Source of the DNA: Halomonas sp.
Lineage (GTDB): Bacteria; Pseudomonadota; Gammaproteobacteria; Pseudomonadales; Halomonadaceae
Length of the DNA stretch: 64,000 nucleotides
Assembly (NCBI RefSeq): GCF_030457605.1
Contig: NZ_JAKDUR010000002.1
Location: 1 to 64,000, forward strand
Reading direction: 5' to 3'
Both the position numbers and the translations under genes were made by a program. Below the pieces are notes generated by a model. It saw nothing but the letters and a program-made list of their open reading frames with translations, was not told where the DNA came from and did not search any database. This document shows, one piece after another, positions 9,052 through 19,383 of this stretch (the first letter of the stretch is position 1; each line of letters begins with the position of its first letter).

Positions 9052-11544
9052 ATGCTCACCTTACTCTTGATCGTGCTGGCTGTGGCTGGCCTGCTGGTGG
9101 TGATGCGGCGCGAAGCCGGCGCCGGCGCCGCGCTGCTGGTGCTCGGCGTACTGGGCCTTGTCGGCCTTGGGCTGGGCGCGCCGGTGATTGGCGTTTTGTT
9201 GTTGATCGGCGCGGTGGTTACCGCCGTTGCCGGCCTGCCGGCGCTGCGTCGGATGTGGCTGACCCCGCGGCTGTTTGCCATGTTCAAAAAAGTGGCGCCC
9301 AAGGTGTCCGACACCGAGCGCACCGCGCTTGAAGCCGGCACCGTTTCCTGGGACGGCGAGCTTTTCTCCGGCAAACCCCAATGGAACACGCTGCTCGACT
9401 ATGCCGACAGCGGACTGACCGACGACGAACAGGCGTTTATTGACGTGCAGTGCGCCAAAGCGGCGGGGATGTGCAACGCCTGGGACATTGCCCGGGAGCG
9501 CGCCGACCTGCCCCAGGAGCTTTGGGACTATCTGAAAAAAGAAGGTTTTTTCGGGATGATCATCCCGAAAGAATACGGCGGGCTGGGCTTTTCCGCCAAG
9601 GCACAGTCGATGGTGCTGCAAAAGCTGGCCGCCAACGAGACCCTGATGGTCACGGTCGGCGTGCCCAACTCGTTGGGCCCGGGCGAACTGCTGCTGAAAT
9701 ACGGCACCGAAGAACAGAAAAACCACTACCTGCCGCGCCTCTCCGATGGCCGCGAAATCCCCTGCTTTGGCCTGACCGGCCCGCGCGCGGGGTCTGACGC
9801 CACGTCGCTGCCGGATACCGGCGTTGTCTGCAAGCAAATGGTAGACGGCGAAGAAGTGTTGGGCGTGCGCCTGAACTTTGAAAAACGCTGGATTACGTTG
9901 GCGCCCATTGCCACGGTCGTCGGCCTGGCCTTCCGTCTGTTTGACCCCGACAACCTGCTCGGCGAGGAAGAAGACCGCGGCATTACCCTGGCGCTGATCC
10001 CCCGGGATACTGACGGCATGGAAATCGGCCGGCGCCACGCACCCATCGGCAGTCCGTTTTTGAACGGCCCGATCAAGGGCAAGGATATGTTCGTGCCGCT
10101 TTCCACCATTATCGGCGGCGAGCCGATGATCGGCGAAGGCTGGCGCATGCTGGTCGAGTGTCTGTCTATCGGGCGCTGCATCACCCTGCCCTCCGGCGCG
10201 ACCGGTACCGCGCGCTACGCGCTGGGCTGGAGCGGCGGCTTCACCCGCATTCGTCGCCAGTTCAACGTGCCGGTGGCTGAAATGGAAGGCGTGCAGGAAC
10301 CGCTGGCGCGCATGGCATCGCTGGCCTACATCACCCAGGCCACCGTGTACCAAACGGCGAATCTGATCGACCACGGCGAAAAACCCGCCGTGCCTTCGGC
10401 GATCCTGAAAAGCCAGCTGACCGAGTTCCAGCGCGTGCTGCTGAGCGACGCCATGGACGTTCACGGCGGCAAGGCCGTTACGCTTGGCCCGCGCAACTAC
10501 CTCGGCATCGGCTATAGCGCCAACCCGGTGGCCATCACCGTGGAAGGCGCCAACATCATGACCCGTAACCTGATGATCTTCGGTCAGGGCGCGATCCGCT
10601 GCCATCCTTACGTGCTGGACGAGCTGGCGGCAAAAGATGAAAACGATGCCAAAGCGTTCGACAAGGCGTTCTTCGGTCATATCGGGCTGATTTTCGGCAA
10701 CGCCGCCCGCGCCTTTACCCTCGGATTCGGGCTGGGCAAGCCTGCCGTACCGTTCAGTGCGCCGGCCGACGTTTACGCCCAGGATATCGCGCGACTTTCC
10801 GCAGGTTTTGGCCTGTGCGCTGACGCCGCCATGGCAAGCCTTGGCTCGGCGCTGAAAAAGCGCGAGATGCTCTCTGCCCGTTTGGGCGACGTGCTTTCCA
10901 ACCTGTATCTGGCCTCGATGGTGCTCAAGCAGTGGGAAGCCGGCGACAAGGTAGAAGGCGAAGCAACGCTGCTGCACTTCAGTTGCCGCTTCTTGCTCCA
11001 GCGCGTTGAACAGGCGTTTGTCGAAATCTTCGATAACCTTCCCAACCGCGCACTGGGCAAAACCCTGAAGCTGATCGTGATGCCCACAGGGCGGCGCTGG
11101 AACAAACCCCACGACGACCTGGCACGCGATATCGCCAAGCGCGTTTCCACCCACTCGGCGTTGCGCACCCACCTGCTGGCCAACACCTGGGATCAGGACG
11201 ATGGTGCCCAGCCCAATCCGCTGGCCACGTATAACGCCCTGCTGGCCGAGTACGACCGCGCCGAGGCGCTCTACCGCACGCTCAACAAGGCCTACGCCAA
11301 GGGTGAACTGCCCAAAACGGCGTTGCATCCCGAGCAGCGGGTAGCGGCCGGCCTTGAGAAAGGCCTGATCAGCGAAGAAGATGCCGGATTCATGCGCGAC
11401 TTCGAAGCCCGAGTGTTGGAACTGCTCACCGTGGATGACTTCGCCTACGATGAGCTGGCAAGCGATAAAGACAAGGTGATTTATCACAACGCCCCGCTAG
11501 CCGGCCACAAGGCACCGGCGGATCAGGAGCAGGCCACCCACTAG
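9052..11544 (+). CDS. fadE: Acyl-CoA dehydrogenase FadE
   Basis: 830 aa; N-terminal hydrophobic segment followed by acyl-CoA dehydrogenase domain (FFGMIIPKEYGGLGFSAKAQSMVLQKL, CFGLTGPRAGSDATSLPDTG, YLGIGYSANPVAITVEGANIMTRNLMIFGQGAIRCHP). Confidence 0.93.
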   Translation: MLTLLLIVLAVAGLLVVMRREAGAGAALLVLGVLGLVGLGLGAPVIGVLLLIGAVVTAVAGLPALRRMWLTPRLFAMFKKVAPKVSDTERTALEAGTVSWDGELFSGKPQWNTLLDYADSGLTDDEQAFIDVQCAKAAGMCNAWDIARERADLPQELWDYLKKEGFFGMIIPKEYGGLGFSAKAQSMVLQKLAANETLMVTVGVPNSLGPGELLLKYGTEEQKNHYLPRLSDGREIPCFGLTGPRAGSDATSLPDTGVVCKQMVDGEEVLGVRLNFEKRWITLAPIATVVGLAFRLFDPDNLLGEEEDRGITLALIPRDTDGMEIGRRHAPIGSPFLNGPIKGKDMFVPLSTIIGGEPMIGEGWRMLVECLSIGRCITLPSGATGTARYALGWSGGFTRIRRQFNVPVAEMEGVQEPLARMASLAYITQATVYQTANLIDHGEKPAVPSAILKSQLTEFQRVLLSDAMDVHGGKAVTLGPRNYLGIGYSANPVAITVEGANIMTRNLMIFGQGAIRCHPYVLDELAAKDENDAKAFDKAFFGHIGLIFGNAARAFTLGFGLGKPAVPFSAPADVYAQDIARLSAGFGLCADAAMASLGSALKKREMLSARLGDVLSNLYLASMVLKQWEAGDKVEGEATLLHFSCRFLLQRVEQAFVEIFDNLPNRALGKTLKLIVMPTGRRWNKPHDDLARDIAKRVSTHSALRTHLLANTWDQDDGAQPNPLATYNALLAEYDRAEALYRTLNKAYAKGELPKTALHPEQRVAAGLEKGLISEEDAGFMRDFEARVLELLTVDDFAYDELASDKDKVIYHNAPLAGHKAPADQEQATH

Positions 11545-11593
11545 ACCACGTATCATTAACATCGCTGGCATGACGTCATGCCAGCCTACCTTG

Positions 11594-11619
11594 ACCCCGG
11601 CCTTGCGCCGGGGTTTTCT
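11594..11619 (+). terminator. Rho-independent terminator after fadE
   Basis: CCCCGG-CCTTGCG-CCGGGG-TTTTCTT stem-loop. Confidence 0.75.
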
Positions 11620-11868
11620 TTGCCCACGCCGCTGCCAATCGCTCCTCGCTATTGCTATTGCCATCACCCGTATTGCACTCGTCCCGGCATGGCAACTCAC
11701 AAAAAATGTTCGTTTTCGAAAAATTTATACTGCTTTGTTTGCCTTAACGAAAATCAGGGGCTAGCCTTTTGCTGTACGCGTTAACATCATGCACCGCCGC
11801 CATCACTCGCCACCGTGACCACTCGTCGCTATACACCGCATTACGCCACATACAGGAAGCGCTCTGCC

Positions 11869-13557
11869 ATGCTCAACGCCAGCACACTTCGCCAGCGCAA
11901 CCGCGACCGGCTCGAACAGGAATCGTTTGATGTTCTGATCATTGGCGGGGGTATCAACGGCGCAGCGGCGGCCGCCGCGCTGGCGGGCAAAGGGGCAAAA
12001 GTGGCGCTGATCGACCGCGGCGACTTTGCCGGCAGTACCAGCATGCATTCCTCCAACCTGGTGTGGGGCGGCATCAAATACCTGGAAAGCAACGACTTTT
12101 CACTGGTGCGCAAGCTGTGCAAAAGCCGCAACCACCTGATCAAAAGTTATCCGTCAACGGTGGAGGAAATCCGCTTTCTGACCACCATCGGCAAGCGTTT
12201 TCGCTACCGGCCGAGCTATCTTTATGCCGGTACCTGGCTTTACTGGTTGATGGGCAACGGTTTTACCCGCCTGCCGCAGCTTTTTTCGTCGCGCAAAATA
12301 AAGCGACTGGAGCCGATCATCAACGTCGAGGGGGCGGCCGGCGGCTTCGAGTATTCCGACGCCTACCTGCACGATAACGATGCCCGCTTTGTGTTCGGCT
12401 TTATCCGCTGCGCGCTGGATCACGGCGCGGCGGTGGCCAATTACATAACATCGGAAGGTGCTGAATATACAAGACAAGGCTGGGTCACACGGGCGCGCGA
12501 TATAACTGATGACACCACGTTCAGCCTGCGCGCCAGAGTGATGATCAACGCCGCCGGCCCCTGGGTTGACCAGCACAATACCCTGACCAGCCAGCAAACC
12601 GATTACCATCATCTGTATTCCAAGGGCATTCACCTGATCGTGCCACAGCTGACCGCTGCCCGGCGCGTACTGGCTTTCTTCGCCGACGATGGCCGGCTGT
12701 TTTTCGTGATTCCCATGGGCAATCGCACCTGTATCGGCACCACCGATACCCACACGCCGGCCCCCGAGGTCGGGATCACCGGCGACGATGTCGACTTTGT
12801 GCTGGACAATATTAACAAACGCCTGAGTCTTGCCGCTCCGCTAACCCGCGCCGATATCATCTCGACCCGCTGTGGCGTCAGGCCGCTGGCCGTCAAGGCG
12901 GAACAAGGCGAGCAGCGCGATTTTCTACAGCTGTCGCGCAAGCACGTAGTGGAAACCAACGCGGAACAGGCACACCTGAGCATTTTTGGCGGCAAACTGA
13001 CCGACTGCCTCAACGTGGGCGAAGAAGTCACCCGGGAAGTACAGGCGCTGGGCGTGACCCTGCCCAATGCCACAGCTCGCTGGTATGGCGAACCCGCCAA
13101 CGTGGTAAAACAGACGTTCATGCGCAAGGCCAAACGCATGGGGCTGGATGCCATGACGCCCGCCGGCTTTACCGAGCCGTTATCCCAACGCCTGTGGCGG
13201 CGTTATGCCGGTCAGGCGCTGGCACTGCTGGCCCGCATTGAACAGGATCCGCGTGAAGCCGAAGCGCTGATTGACGGCGCCGAATACATCCGTGGCGAAC
13301 TGGACTTTGCCTGCCGGGATGAAATGATTACCCGGCTGGAAGATTTTCTACGCCGGCGCACCAAAATTTCACTGGTGGTGCCCCACGCTACGCTGCGCCA
13401 TTCACCGGGACTATGGGAGGCCTGCCAGCAGCTCTTCGGCGAACGGGCACAGGTACGCTTTGACGAATATTTTGCTCACCCGCCGGAGGCAACGGCCGGC
13501 ACCTTGAGCATTGATCAGTACGAGCGTACCCGCCCCACGGCGTCCAGCCAGCCCTGA
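11869..13557 (+). CDS. glpD: Aerobic glycerol-3-phosphate dehydrogenase
   Basis: [54 protein letters not shown]; start moved from 11815 to the internal Met at 11869 by family resemblance. Confidence 0.93.
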   Translation: MLNASTLRQRNRDRLEQESFDVLIIGGGINGAAAAAALAGKGAKVALIDRGDFAGSTSMHSSNLVWGGIKYLESNDFSLVRKLCKSRNHLIKSYPSTVEEIRFLTTIGKRFRYRPSYLYAGTWLYWLMGNGFTRLPQLFSSRKIKRLEPIINVEGAAGGFEYSDAYLHDNDARFVFGFIRCALDHGAAVANYITSEGAEYTRQGWVTRARDITDDTTFSLRARVMINAAGPWVDQHNTLTSQQTDYHHLYSKGIHLIVPQLTAARRVLAFFADDGRLFFVIPMGNRTCIGTTDTHTPAPEVGITGDDVDFVLDNINKRLSLAAPLTRADIISTRCGVRPLAVKAEQGEQRDFLQLSRKHVVETNAEQAHLSIFGGKLTDCLNVGEEVTREVQALGVTLPNATARWYGEPANVVKQTFMRKAKRMGLDAMTPAGFTEPLSQRLWRRYAGQALALLARIEQDPREAEALIDGAEYIRGELDFACRDEMITRLEDFLRRRTKISLVVPHATLRHSPGLWEACQQLFGERAQVRFDEYFAHPPEATAGTLSIDQYERTRPTASSQP

Positions 13558-14996
13558 TAGAGCGCTTCCCGCTGGGTGTCGGGCATGGTCGGCTTGAAGC
13601 TGGTTTCGCAGCGCCAGAGGTCAGATACGTCCTCCAGGCTCGCGTACCAGCCAAGCCGCAGGCCGGCCAGAAACGCCGCGCCCAGCGCGGTGGTTTCGAG
13701 AATTTCCGGGCGATCTACCTGAACGCCGAGCATGTCGGCCAGGAATTGCATGACCCAGCTGTTCCTGACCATGCCGCCATCAACTCGCAGCTTGCCGGGC
13801 GGCGCCTGCATGTCATCGTGCATGCAGCGCTGCAAATCCCGGGTCTGGTAGCACACCGCCTGAAGCCCGGCGGCGACGATTTCCGCGATGCCGGTATCCC
13901 GGGTCAGGCCGAAAATCGCACCGCGCGCCCTGGGGTCCCAGTATGGCGCGCCCAGCCCGGTAAACGCCGGGACCAGATACACGCTGTGGCCGCTACGGGT
14001 CTTGCGCGCCAGCGCTTCGCTTTCAGCGGCACTTTCAAACAGCTTGAGCCCGTCGCGCAGCCACTGCATGGTGGCACCGGCAACAAAAATGCTGCCTTCC
14101 ATGGCATAGGTGGGCTTGCCGTTCAGCCGGTAGGCCACGGTGGTCAGCAAGCGGTTGTGCGAGCGCGCCGGCTCCTCGCCGGTATTTACCACCATGAAGC
14201 AGCCGGTACCGTAGGTGCTTTTGGCCATGCCCGGGGTAAAGCAGGCCTGCCCCACCAGCGCGGCCTGCTGGTCGCCGGCTACACCGGCAATCGGCAGCTC
14301 CTCGCCCAGCCAGCCGGCCTCCACGCAGCCAAAATCGTCGCTTGAGTCTTTTACCTCGGGCAGCAAGTCTGGGGGAATATCAAACAGCGCCAGCAGGTCA
14401 TCGTCCCATTGCTGGGAATGAATGTTGAACAGCGCAGTACGCGAGGCGTTGGTGGCATCGGTGACGTGGCGCTTTCCGCCGGTCAGCCGCCAGATCAGGA
14501 AGGTATCCACGGTGCCAAAAGCGAGTTCGCCGCGTTCGGCACGCTCCCGGGCACCGTCCACGTGTTCCAGCAGCCAGGCAAGCTTGGTCGCGGCAAAATA
14601 TGGGTCAATCAGCAGCCCGGTGCGTTCCTGCACCATTTCGCCATGTCCGTCGTCTCGCAGCCGCTGGCAGTGTTCGGCGGTGCGCCGATCCTGCCACACA
14701 ATGGCGTTGTACAGCGGCTCGCCGGTGACGCGATCCCACAGCAGCGTGGTCTCGCGCTGGTTGGTGATCCCAAGCCCCAGCGCGGCGTCACCTTGCGGCA
14801 TGCCGGCAAGCACTTCACGGCAGGTCGCCAGCACACTTTGCCAAAGTTCTTCCGGGTCGTGCTCAACCCAGCCATCATTGGGGTAATGCTGAGTAAACTC
14901 CTGCTGGGCGCTACCGGCCACTTGGCCATGGCGGTCAAACAGCATGGCCCGTGAGCTGGTAGTCCCTTGATCAACGGCGAGAATATACGACGACAT
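13515..14996 (-). CDS. glpK: Glycerol kinase
   Basis: [80 protein letters not shown]. Confidence 0.97.
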   Translation of the reverse strand: MSSYILAVDQGTTSSRAMLFDRHGQVAGSAQQEFTQHYPNDGWVEHDPEELWQSVLATCREVLAGMPQGDAALGLGITNQRETTLLWDRVTGEPLYNAIVWQDRRTAEHCQRLRDDGHGEMVQERTGLLIDPYFAATKLAWLLEHVDGARERAERGELAFGTVDTFLIWRLTGGKRHVTDATNASRTALFNIHSQQWDDDLLALFDIPPDLLPEVKDSSDDFGCVEAGWLGEELPIAGVAGDQQAALVGQACFTPGMAKSTYGTGCFMVVNTGEEPARSHNRLLTTVAYRLNGKPTYAMEGSIFVAGATMQWLRDGLKLFESAAESEALARKTRSGHSVYLVPAFTGLGAPYWDPRARGAIFGLTRDTGIAEIVAAGLQAVCYQTRDLQRCMHDDMQAPPGKLRVDGGMVRNSWVMQFLADMLGVQVDRPEILETTALGAAFLAGLRLGWYASLEDVSDLWRCETSFKPTMPDTQREALYQGWLDAVGRVRSY

Positions 14997-15071
14997 GGCG
15001 GCTTCGCTTTATTCAGTTGGCTTATTCCCAGAGGCTACGCCAGCGCTCTCCATGGCTCAAGATGCAGCCCG

Positions 15072-15836
15072 CTAGGCGATATGCAGCGCCACGTCATGGC
15101 GGCTTAATAACTCACACACGGCCTCGGGCGGCAACTGATCGGTAAACAGCGCATCCAGCTGGGCAAGATTGCCCTGGCGCACCACCGGATTGCGGTGAAA
15201 CTTGGACGCATCGGCGGCCAGATATACCCGCCGCGAGTTGGCGATAATCGCCTGCGCCACGCGCACTTCCTGATAGTCGAACTCCAGCAGCGAGCCGTCT
15301 TCATCGATGCCGCTGATGCCGATAATGCCGTAATCCACCTTGAACTGGTTAATAAAATCGATAGTGGCTTCGCCGATCAGCCCGCCGTCCCGCGGGCGTA
15401 CCTGCCCGCCCGCGACGATCACGGTAAAATCTTCCTTGTGCTGCAAAATGGCGGCGACGTTAAGGTTATTGGTAATCACCTCAAGCCCGTGATGGTGCAA
15501 CAGCGCCTGGGCGATCACCTCGTTGCTGGTGCCGATATTGATAAACAGCGAAGCGTGATCGGGAATCTGCCCGGCCAGGCAACGGGCAATGCGCGCCTTT
15601 TCGTCCCGGTACAGCGTTTTGCGCGTGCTGTAGGCGGTGTTGACGGTGCTCGACTCAAGCCCGGCACCGCCGTGTACCCGGCGCACCTGCCCGCCGCGCG
15701 CCAGCCGGTTGAGATCACGCCGCACGGTTTGCGGCGTCACGGCAAAATGTTCGGTCAGCTGCTCGATGCTCATGTAACCGTGCTCGCGCACCAGTTCGGT
15801 AATGGCCTCTTGGCGGTCGCTTTGTTTCATGGGCAC
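15072..15836 (-). CDS. glpR: DeoR-family transcriptional regulator, GlpR-like
   Basis: DeoR HTH 'GYMSIEQLTEHFAVTPQTVRRDLNRLARGGQVRRVHGGA' and sugar-phosphate sensor 'FINIGTSNEVIAQALL...VITNNLNVA'; next to glpK. Confidence 0.9.
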   Translation of the reverse strand: MPMKQSDRQEAITELVREHGYMSIEQLTEHFAVTPQTVRRDLNRLARGGQVRRVHGGAGLESSTVNTAYSTRKTLYRDEKARIARCLAGQIPDHASLFINIGTSNEVIAQALLHHHGLEVITNNLNVAAILQHKEDFTVIVAGGQVRPRDGGLIGEATIDFINQFKVDYGIIGISGIDEDGSLLEFDYQEVRVAQAIIANSRRVYLAADASKFHRNPVVRQGNLAQLDALFTDQLPPEAVCELLSRHDVALHIA

Positions 15837-15894
15837 CTGCCTGATGTGCGATGTGTTGAGGTAGCACGTCGTTTAGAGAAATATATTCAAAGGA

Positions 15895-17808
15895 TTATAA
15901 CGGCCAGCGCCACAAGATCATGGGGATTGCCACGGCCATGACCGTCAGCGAAAGCGGCAGGCCAAGTTTCCAGTAATCGCCAAACCGATAGCCGCCCGGC
16001 CCCAGCACCAGCGTGTTGGACTGATGCCCGATGGGCGTGAGAAACGCGCAGGATGCACTGACCGCAATCACCATCAGAAACGGGTCCAGCGACACGCCAA
16101 ACCCCTGCGCCAGACTGGCACCGATGGGGGCCATCAAAAGCGCCGCAGCGGCATTGTTGACCACGTTGGACAGTACCATCGAGAGCACGAAAAGCCCGCT
16201 CAGCGTCACTACCACCGGCCACTGGCTGCCGGCCTGCATCATGGCGTCGGCAATCAGCTGTGCGCCGCCGCTGGTTTCCAGCGCCTTGCCCACCGGCAAC
16301 ATGGCGCCCAGCAGCACAATCACCGGCCCGTCGATGGCCTGATAGCCATCACGCAGCGGCAATACGCCAATCAGCAGCGTGATCACAGCGGCTCCGGTCA
16401 GCGCCACGGCGGCCGGCAACAGATCAAACAGCATGCTGACAATGGCCAGCGCAAAAATACCCAGCGCGAACGCCATTTTACGCGGCTGCCCGAACGTCAG
16501 CTCGCGATTGGCCAGCGGCAGGCAGCCAAGGGTTGCCAGGCTTTCGTGCATCTCTTTTTCGCTGCCCTGCAACAACAGCACATCGCCGGCCTGAAAGCGG
16601 ATATCACGCAGTCGCTGTTTAAGCCTTGACCCGTCCCGCGCCACAGCCACCAGATGCAGACCGAACTGGTGGTGCAACCGCAGCTGACGAACGCTGCGAT
16701 TGGTCATCATGGAGTCCGTCCGCACGACCGCTTCCACCAGCTGCAACCCTTCGGTATCCACATTGTGAGCCGCCTTCTTTTCACCCGCGTGCTCGCCAGC
16801 GTCACCACCCGTCATGACGTTTTCCCGTGCCTGGCTTGCCCCCTGCTCTTCTTCGGCGTCTTCGTGCTCACCCACCAGACTCAGGCCGGCCTTGTCTTCC
16901 AGCAGCTTGAGCTCCTCGGGGTCGGCTTCCAGCAGCAGGATATCGCCGGCCTTCAGCGTATTGTAAAACGCATAGCCGGCACGGCGTTTATCGTCACGAA
17001 CCACGGCCAGCACGGGAATCGCGTCATCGATTTCTTCGCGCAGCTGCTGCAAGGTCAGGCCATTGGCCCGGGCGTCTTCACCCACCTTGAGTTCAACCAG
17101 ATAGCTTGCCGTATCAAACATGTCCGCACTGGCCGCCTGCCCCGTGCGCCGGGGAGTCAAACGCCAGCCTACCAGCACGATAAACGCCAGGCCGGCCAAC
17201 GCCACGCTGGCTCCCACCGGAAAGAAGCTGAACAGGCTGAAATTTTCGCCGGTAATATTGCCCCGGTAGCTGGAAATGATGATATTCGGCGGGGTGCCAA
17301 TCAGCGTCGTCAACCCGCCCAGCAGCGAGCCAAATGCCAGCGGCATCAATAATAGCGACGGTGAGGTATTGTGTTCACGCGCCAGACGCAAGGCCACCGG
17401 CAATAACAGCGCCAGCGCGCCGACGTTGTTCATCACCCCGGACAGCACGACCACTGTGCCCACCAGTACCATCAGCTGTAACAGCAATCGGTCGCCGGCC
17501 TTCAACACCTGTTCGGCGATCAAATCCACCACGCCGGCACGTTCAAAACCGCGGCTCAGCACCAGCACCGCCGCCACGGTAATCACCGCCGGGTGACCAA
17601 ATCCTGAAAACGCCTCGTCGGCCGGCACCAGCCCCAGCACCACGGACACCAAAAGCGCACACAGCGCTACCAAATCATAGCGAAAGCGCCCCCACATGAA
17701 GGCGACAAGTGTGGCTCCCAGCACCAGAAAAACCAGCGTGCTGGGGGCAACCCCGGACGCGATACTGTCGATCATCCTCAACTCCCTGGAATAATGACGA
17801 GCAAGCAT
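15895..17808 (-). CDS. SLC13-family permease with two TrkA-C-like cytosolic domains (possible start at 17775)
   Basis: N- and C-terminal hydrophobic transporter halves ('GFGHPAVITVAAVLVLSRGFERAGVVDLIA', 'GSLLGGLTTLIGTPPNIIISSYR') flanking RCK/TrkA-C-like repeats ('LVELKVGEDARANGLTLQQLREEID...', 'LVEAVVRTDSMMTNRSVRQLRLHHQFGLHLVAVARDG'). Confidence 0.88.
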   Translation of the reverse strand: MLARHYSRELRMIDSIASGVAPSTLVFLVLGATLVAFMWGRFRYDLVALCALLVSVVLGLVPADEAFSGFGHPAVITVAAVLVLSRGFERAGVVDLIAEQVLKAGDRLLLQLMVLVGTVVVLSGVMNNVGALALLLPVALRLAREHNTSPSLLLMPLAFGSLLGGLTTLIGTPPNIIISSYRGNITGENFSLFSFFPVGASVALAGLAFIVLVGWRLTPRRTGQAASADMFDTASYLVELKVGEDARANGLTLQQLREEIDDAIPVLAVVRDDKRRAGYAFYNTLKAGDILLLEADPEELKLLEDKAGLSLVGEHEDAEEEQGASQARENVMTGGDAGEHAGEKKAAHNVDTEGLQLVEAVVRTDSMMTNRSVRQLRLHHQFGLHLVAVARDGSRLKQRLRDIRFQAGDVLLLQGSEKEMHESLATLGCLPLANRELTFGQPRKMAFALGIFALAIVSMLFDLLPAAVALTGAAVITLLIGVLPLRDGYQAIDGPVIVLLGAMLPVGKALETSGGAQLIADAMMQAGSQWPVVVTLSGLFVLSMVLSNVVNNAAAALLMAPIGASLAQGFGVSLDPFLMVIAVSASCAFLTPIGHQSNTLVLGPGGYRFGDYWKLGLPLSLTVMAVAIPMILWRWPL

Positions 17809-17838
17809 GAAAGCAGCTCATGACGCCTGCCAGCAACA

Positions 17839-17875
17839 AAAAGCGGGTATCTGTATTTAACAGATACCCGCTTTC
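17839..17875 (-). terminator. Rho-independent terminator downstream of the coiled-coil gene
   Basis: AAAGCGGGTATCTGT-TAAA-ACAGATACCCGCTTT(TT): long perfect stem between 17908-19275(-) and 15895-17808(-). Confidence 0.85.
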
Positions 17876-17907
17876 ATCAGTGTTTAACGCATGATGGCAA
17901 CGCTATC

Positions 17908-19275
17908 TCAGGCGTTTTTATCCTGCGCATCATCAGCAGGCCCGGCAGCATCGTTGTCGGATGTCTGGCTATCGCTCTGCTCATCTTTTTTCTGCTGGCC
18001 GGCTTTAGCCTCGCCGGATGCATCCTGATCTGAGGTGTCGGCATTGCCGCTGGCTTCAAACTGGACACTTTTGGCCTGGTTGTCCTGCTCTTGCTTGCCT
18101 GACGCTTGCGAGTCCTGTGTGCCAGAGTTGTCCTGTTCATCGCCAGATGCGGCTTGCTCGCTGCCCTTGTCGGTCAGGCGGCTTTCCAGCGAGCCAAGCT
18201 CGCTGCGCCACTGATCAAGCTGCGTCTGGAGGTTTTCAAGCTGACTCTGGCGCTGGCCAATGCCGCTATTGACCTTGTCCAGCTCGTCGCGCCCGGAGCC
18301 CAGCATCGAGGTAAGCTCATCCAGTTTGGTGCCTGCCTGGTCAAGCTCCTGCGCCCGGGCTTCGCGCTTTTCATTCAGCGCGTCCACTTTCGCCTGTAAC
18401 GCGTCCCGTTCGGCCTGCACATCATCGCGTGCCTGCATCAGTGTGTCGCGCTTTTGCTCGACGCTGGTCACTTTTTCCTGAGCTGATTGCAGGCGTTTCT
18501 CGGCGCTGTCGATATCCTGCTCAAGCGTCTTCAGCCTGTCTTCTGCCTGCTGACGTTCCTTGACCGCCTGCTGGCGCTGATTTTCGGCTTTCTGGCGATC
18601 AGCTTCGGCCTTCTGCCGCGCTTTCTCGGCGCTCTGACGCGCATCTTCGGCTTCCTGACGCGCGGCAACAGCTTCTTTTTGAGCGGTCTCGAGCTGCTCT
18701 TCATTATCGCGCAGGGTGGTCAGCTGCTGCTCGGTCTCGTCTACTTTCTGGTTAAGCTCATCAAGCTGTTGCTGTTGTGCTTCGCGTTCGCTTTGGCGTT
18801 GTTGCAGGGCCGCTTCCGCATTTTTGATCTCGCCCTGGGTCTCCTCCAGCGTGCTCTCGGCGTTTTTCTGCTGCTCTTTCAACGAGGCAATACGGTTTTG
18901 CAGCTCGGCAATGTTTTTCTCCGCATCCTGCTGCTCGGAAAGCTCGGCGTTGAGTTTCTGGCTTTGCTGCTGGGCATCAGCCAGCTGGCCTTCGAGATTC
19001 TCTACCCGCTCTGCCCGCGAGCCGGCGCTTGACTGGGCAATGATGGCCCATACCACGGCGATGGCGGCAATACCGGCAATCGCCTTGACGCGGTTATCCT
19101 TGAGCAAGGTGCCCATCGGCGGCTTGTTGGCCGTATCGCCCTCTGCCTGCCCATGTGCGTTGTGATGACGGGATGCATGGTGGCCGGTTTCCGGCGCGTT
19201 GTCGTTGTCCTGACCGTTGTCCGGCGTGTGGTTGTCGCCCGGTTTCTGGTCTTCTGGACGATTATCGTCTGCCAT
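17908..19275 (-). CDS. Membrane-anchored coiled-coil protein of unknown function
   Basis: 455 aa; acidic/His/Asn-rich N-terminus, one TM (VKAIAGIAAIAVVWAIIAQSS), then ~250 residues of Q/E/A/K/R-rich coiled coil, then a low-complexity acidic tail. Confidence 0.8.
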   Translation of the reverse strand: MADDNRPEDQKPGDNHTPDNGQDNDNAPETGHHASRHHNAHGQAEGDTANKPPMGTLLKDNRVKAIAGIAAIAVVWAIIAQSSAGSRAERVENLEGQLADAQQQSQKLNAELSEQQDAEKNIAELQNRIASLKEQQKNAESTLEETQGEIKNAEAALQQRQSEREAQQQQLDELNQKVDETEQQLTTLRDNEEQLETAQKEAVAARQEAEDARQSAEKARQKAEADRQKAENQRQQAVKERQQAEDRLKTLEQDIDSAEKRLQSAQEKVTSVEQKRDTLMQARDDVQAERDALQAKVDALNEKREARAQELDQAGTKLDELTSMLGSGRDELDKVNSGIGQRQSQLENLQTQLDQWRSELGSLESRLTDKGSEQAASGDEQDNSGTQDSQASGKQEQDNQAKSVQFEASGNADTSDQDASGEAKAGQQKKDEQSDSQTSDNDAAGPADDAQDKNA

Positions 19276-19383
19276 GGGTGAAGCCCTCTCGCGTTGAGTA
19301 CCGAAAACAGTGACACCTTAACAGCATACACGGCGATTCGCGTCTGACCACCCGGAGGTTTCGTCATGGCGTTGATCACCTGT

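Noticed and set aside
9061-11487. 808-aa minus-strand ORF antisense to fadE (and similar: 5461-7119 antisense to betB, 37036-38991 antisense to asd/leuB, 38988-41237 antisense to leuB/leuD/leuC, 47426-48556 antisense to leuS, 61330-62589 antisense to mfd)
   Set aside because: Long open antisense frames are expected opposite high-GC codon-biased genes. The translations are His/Gln/Val/Gly-rich without family motifs, while the sense ORFs are clear conserved genes.
12063-12377. Numerous alternative-frame ORFs inside glpD, betA, purF and others
   Set aside because: Fully nested in conserved genes, Arg/Pro/Ala-rich out-of-frame translations.
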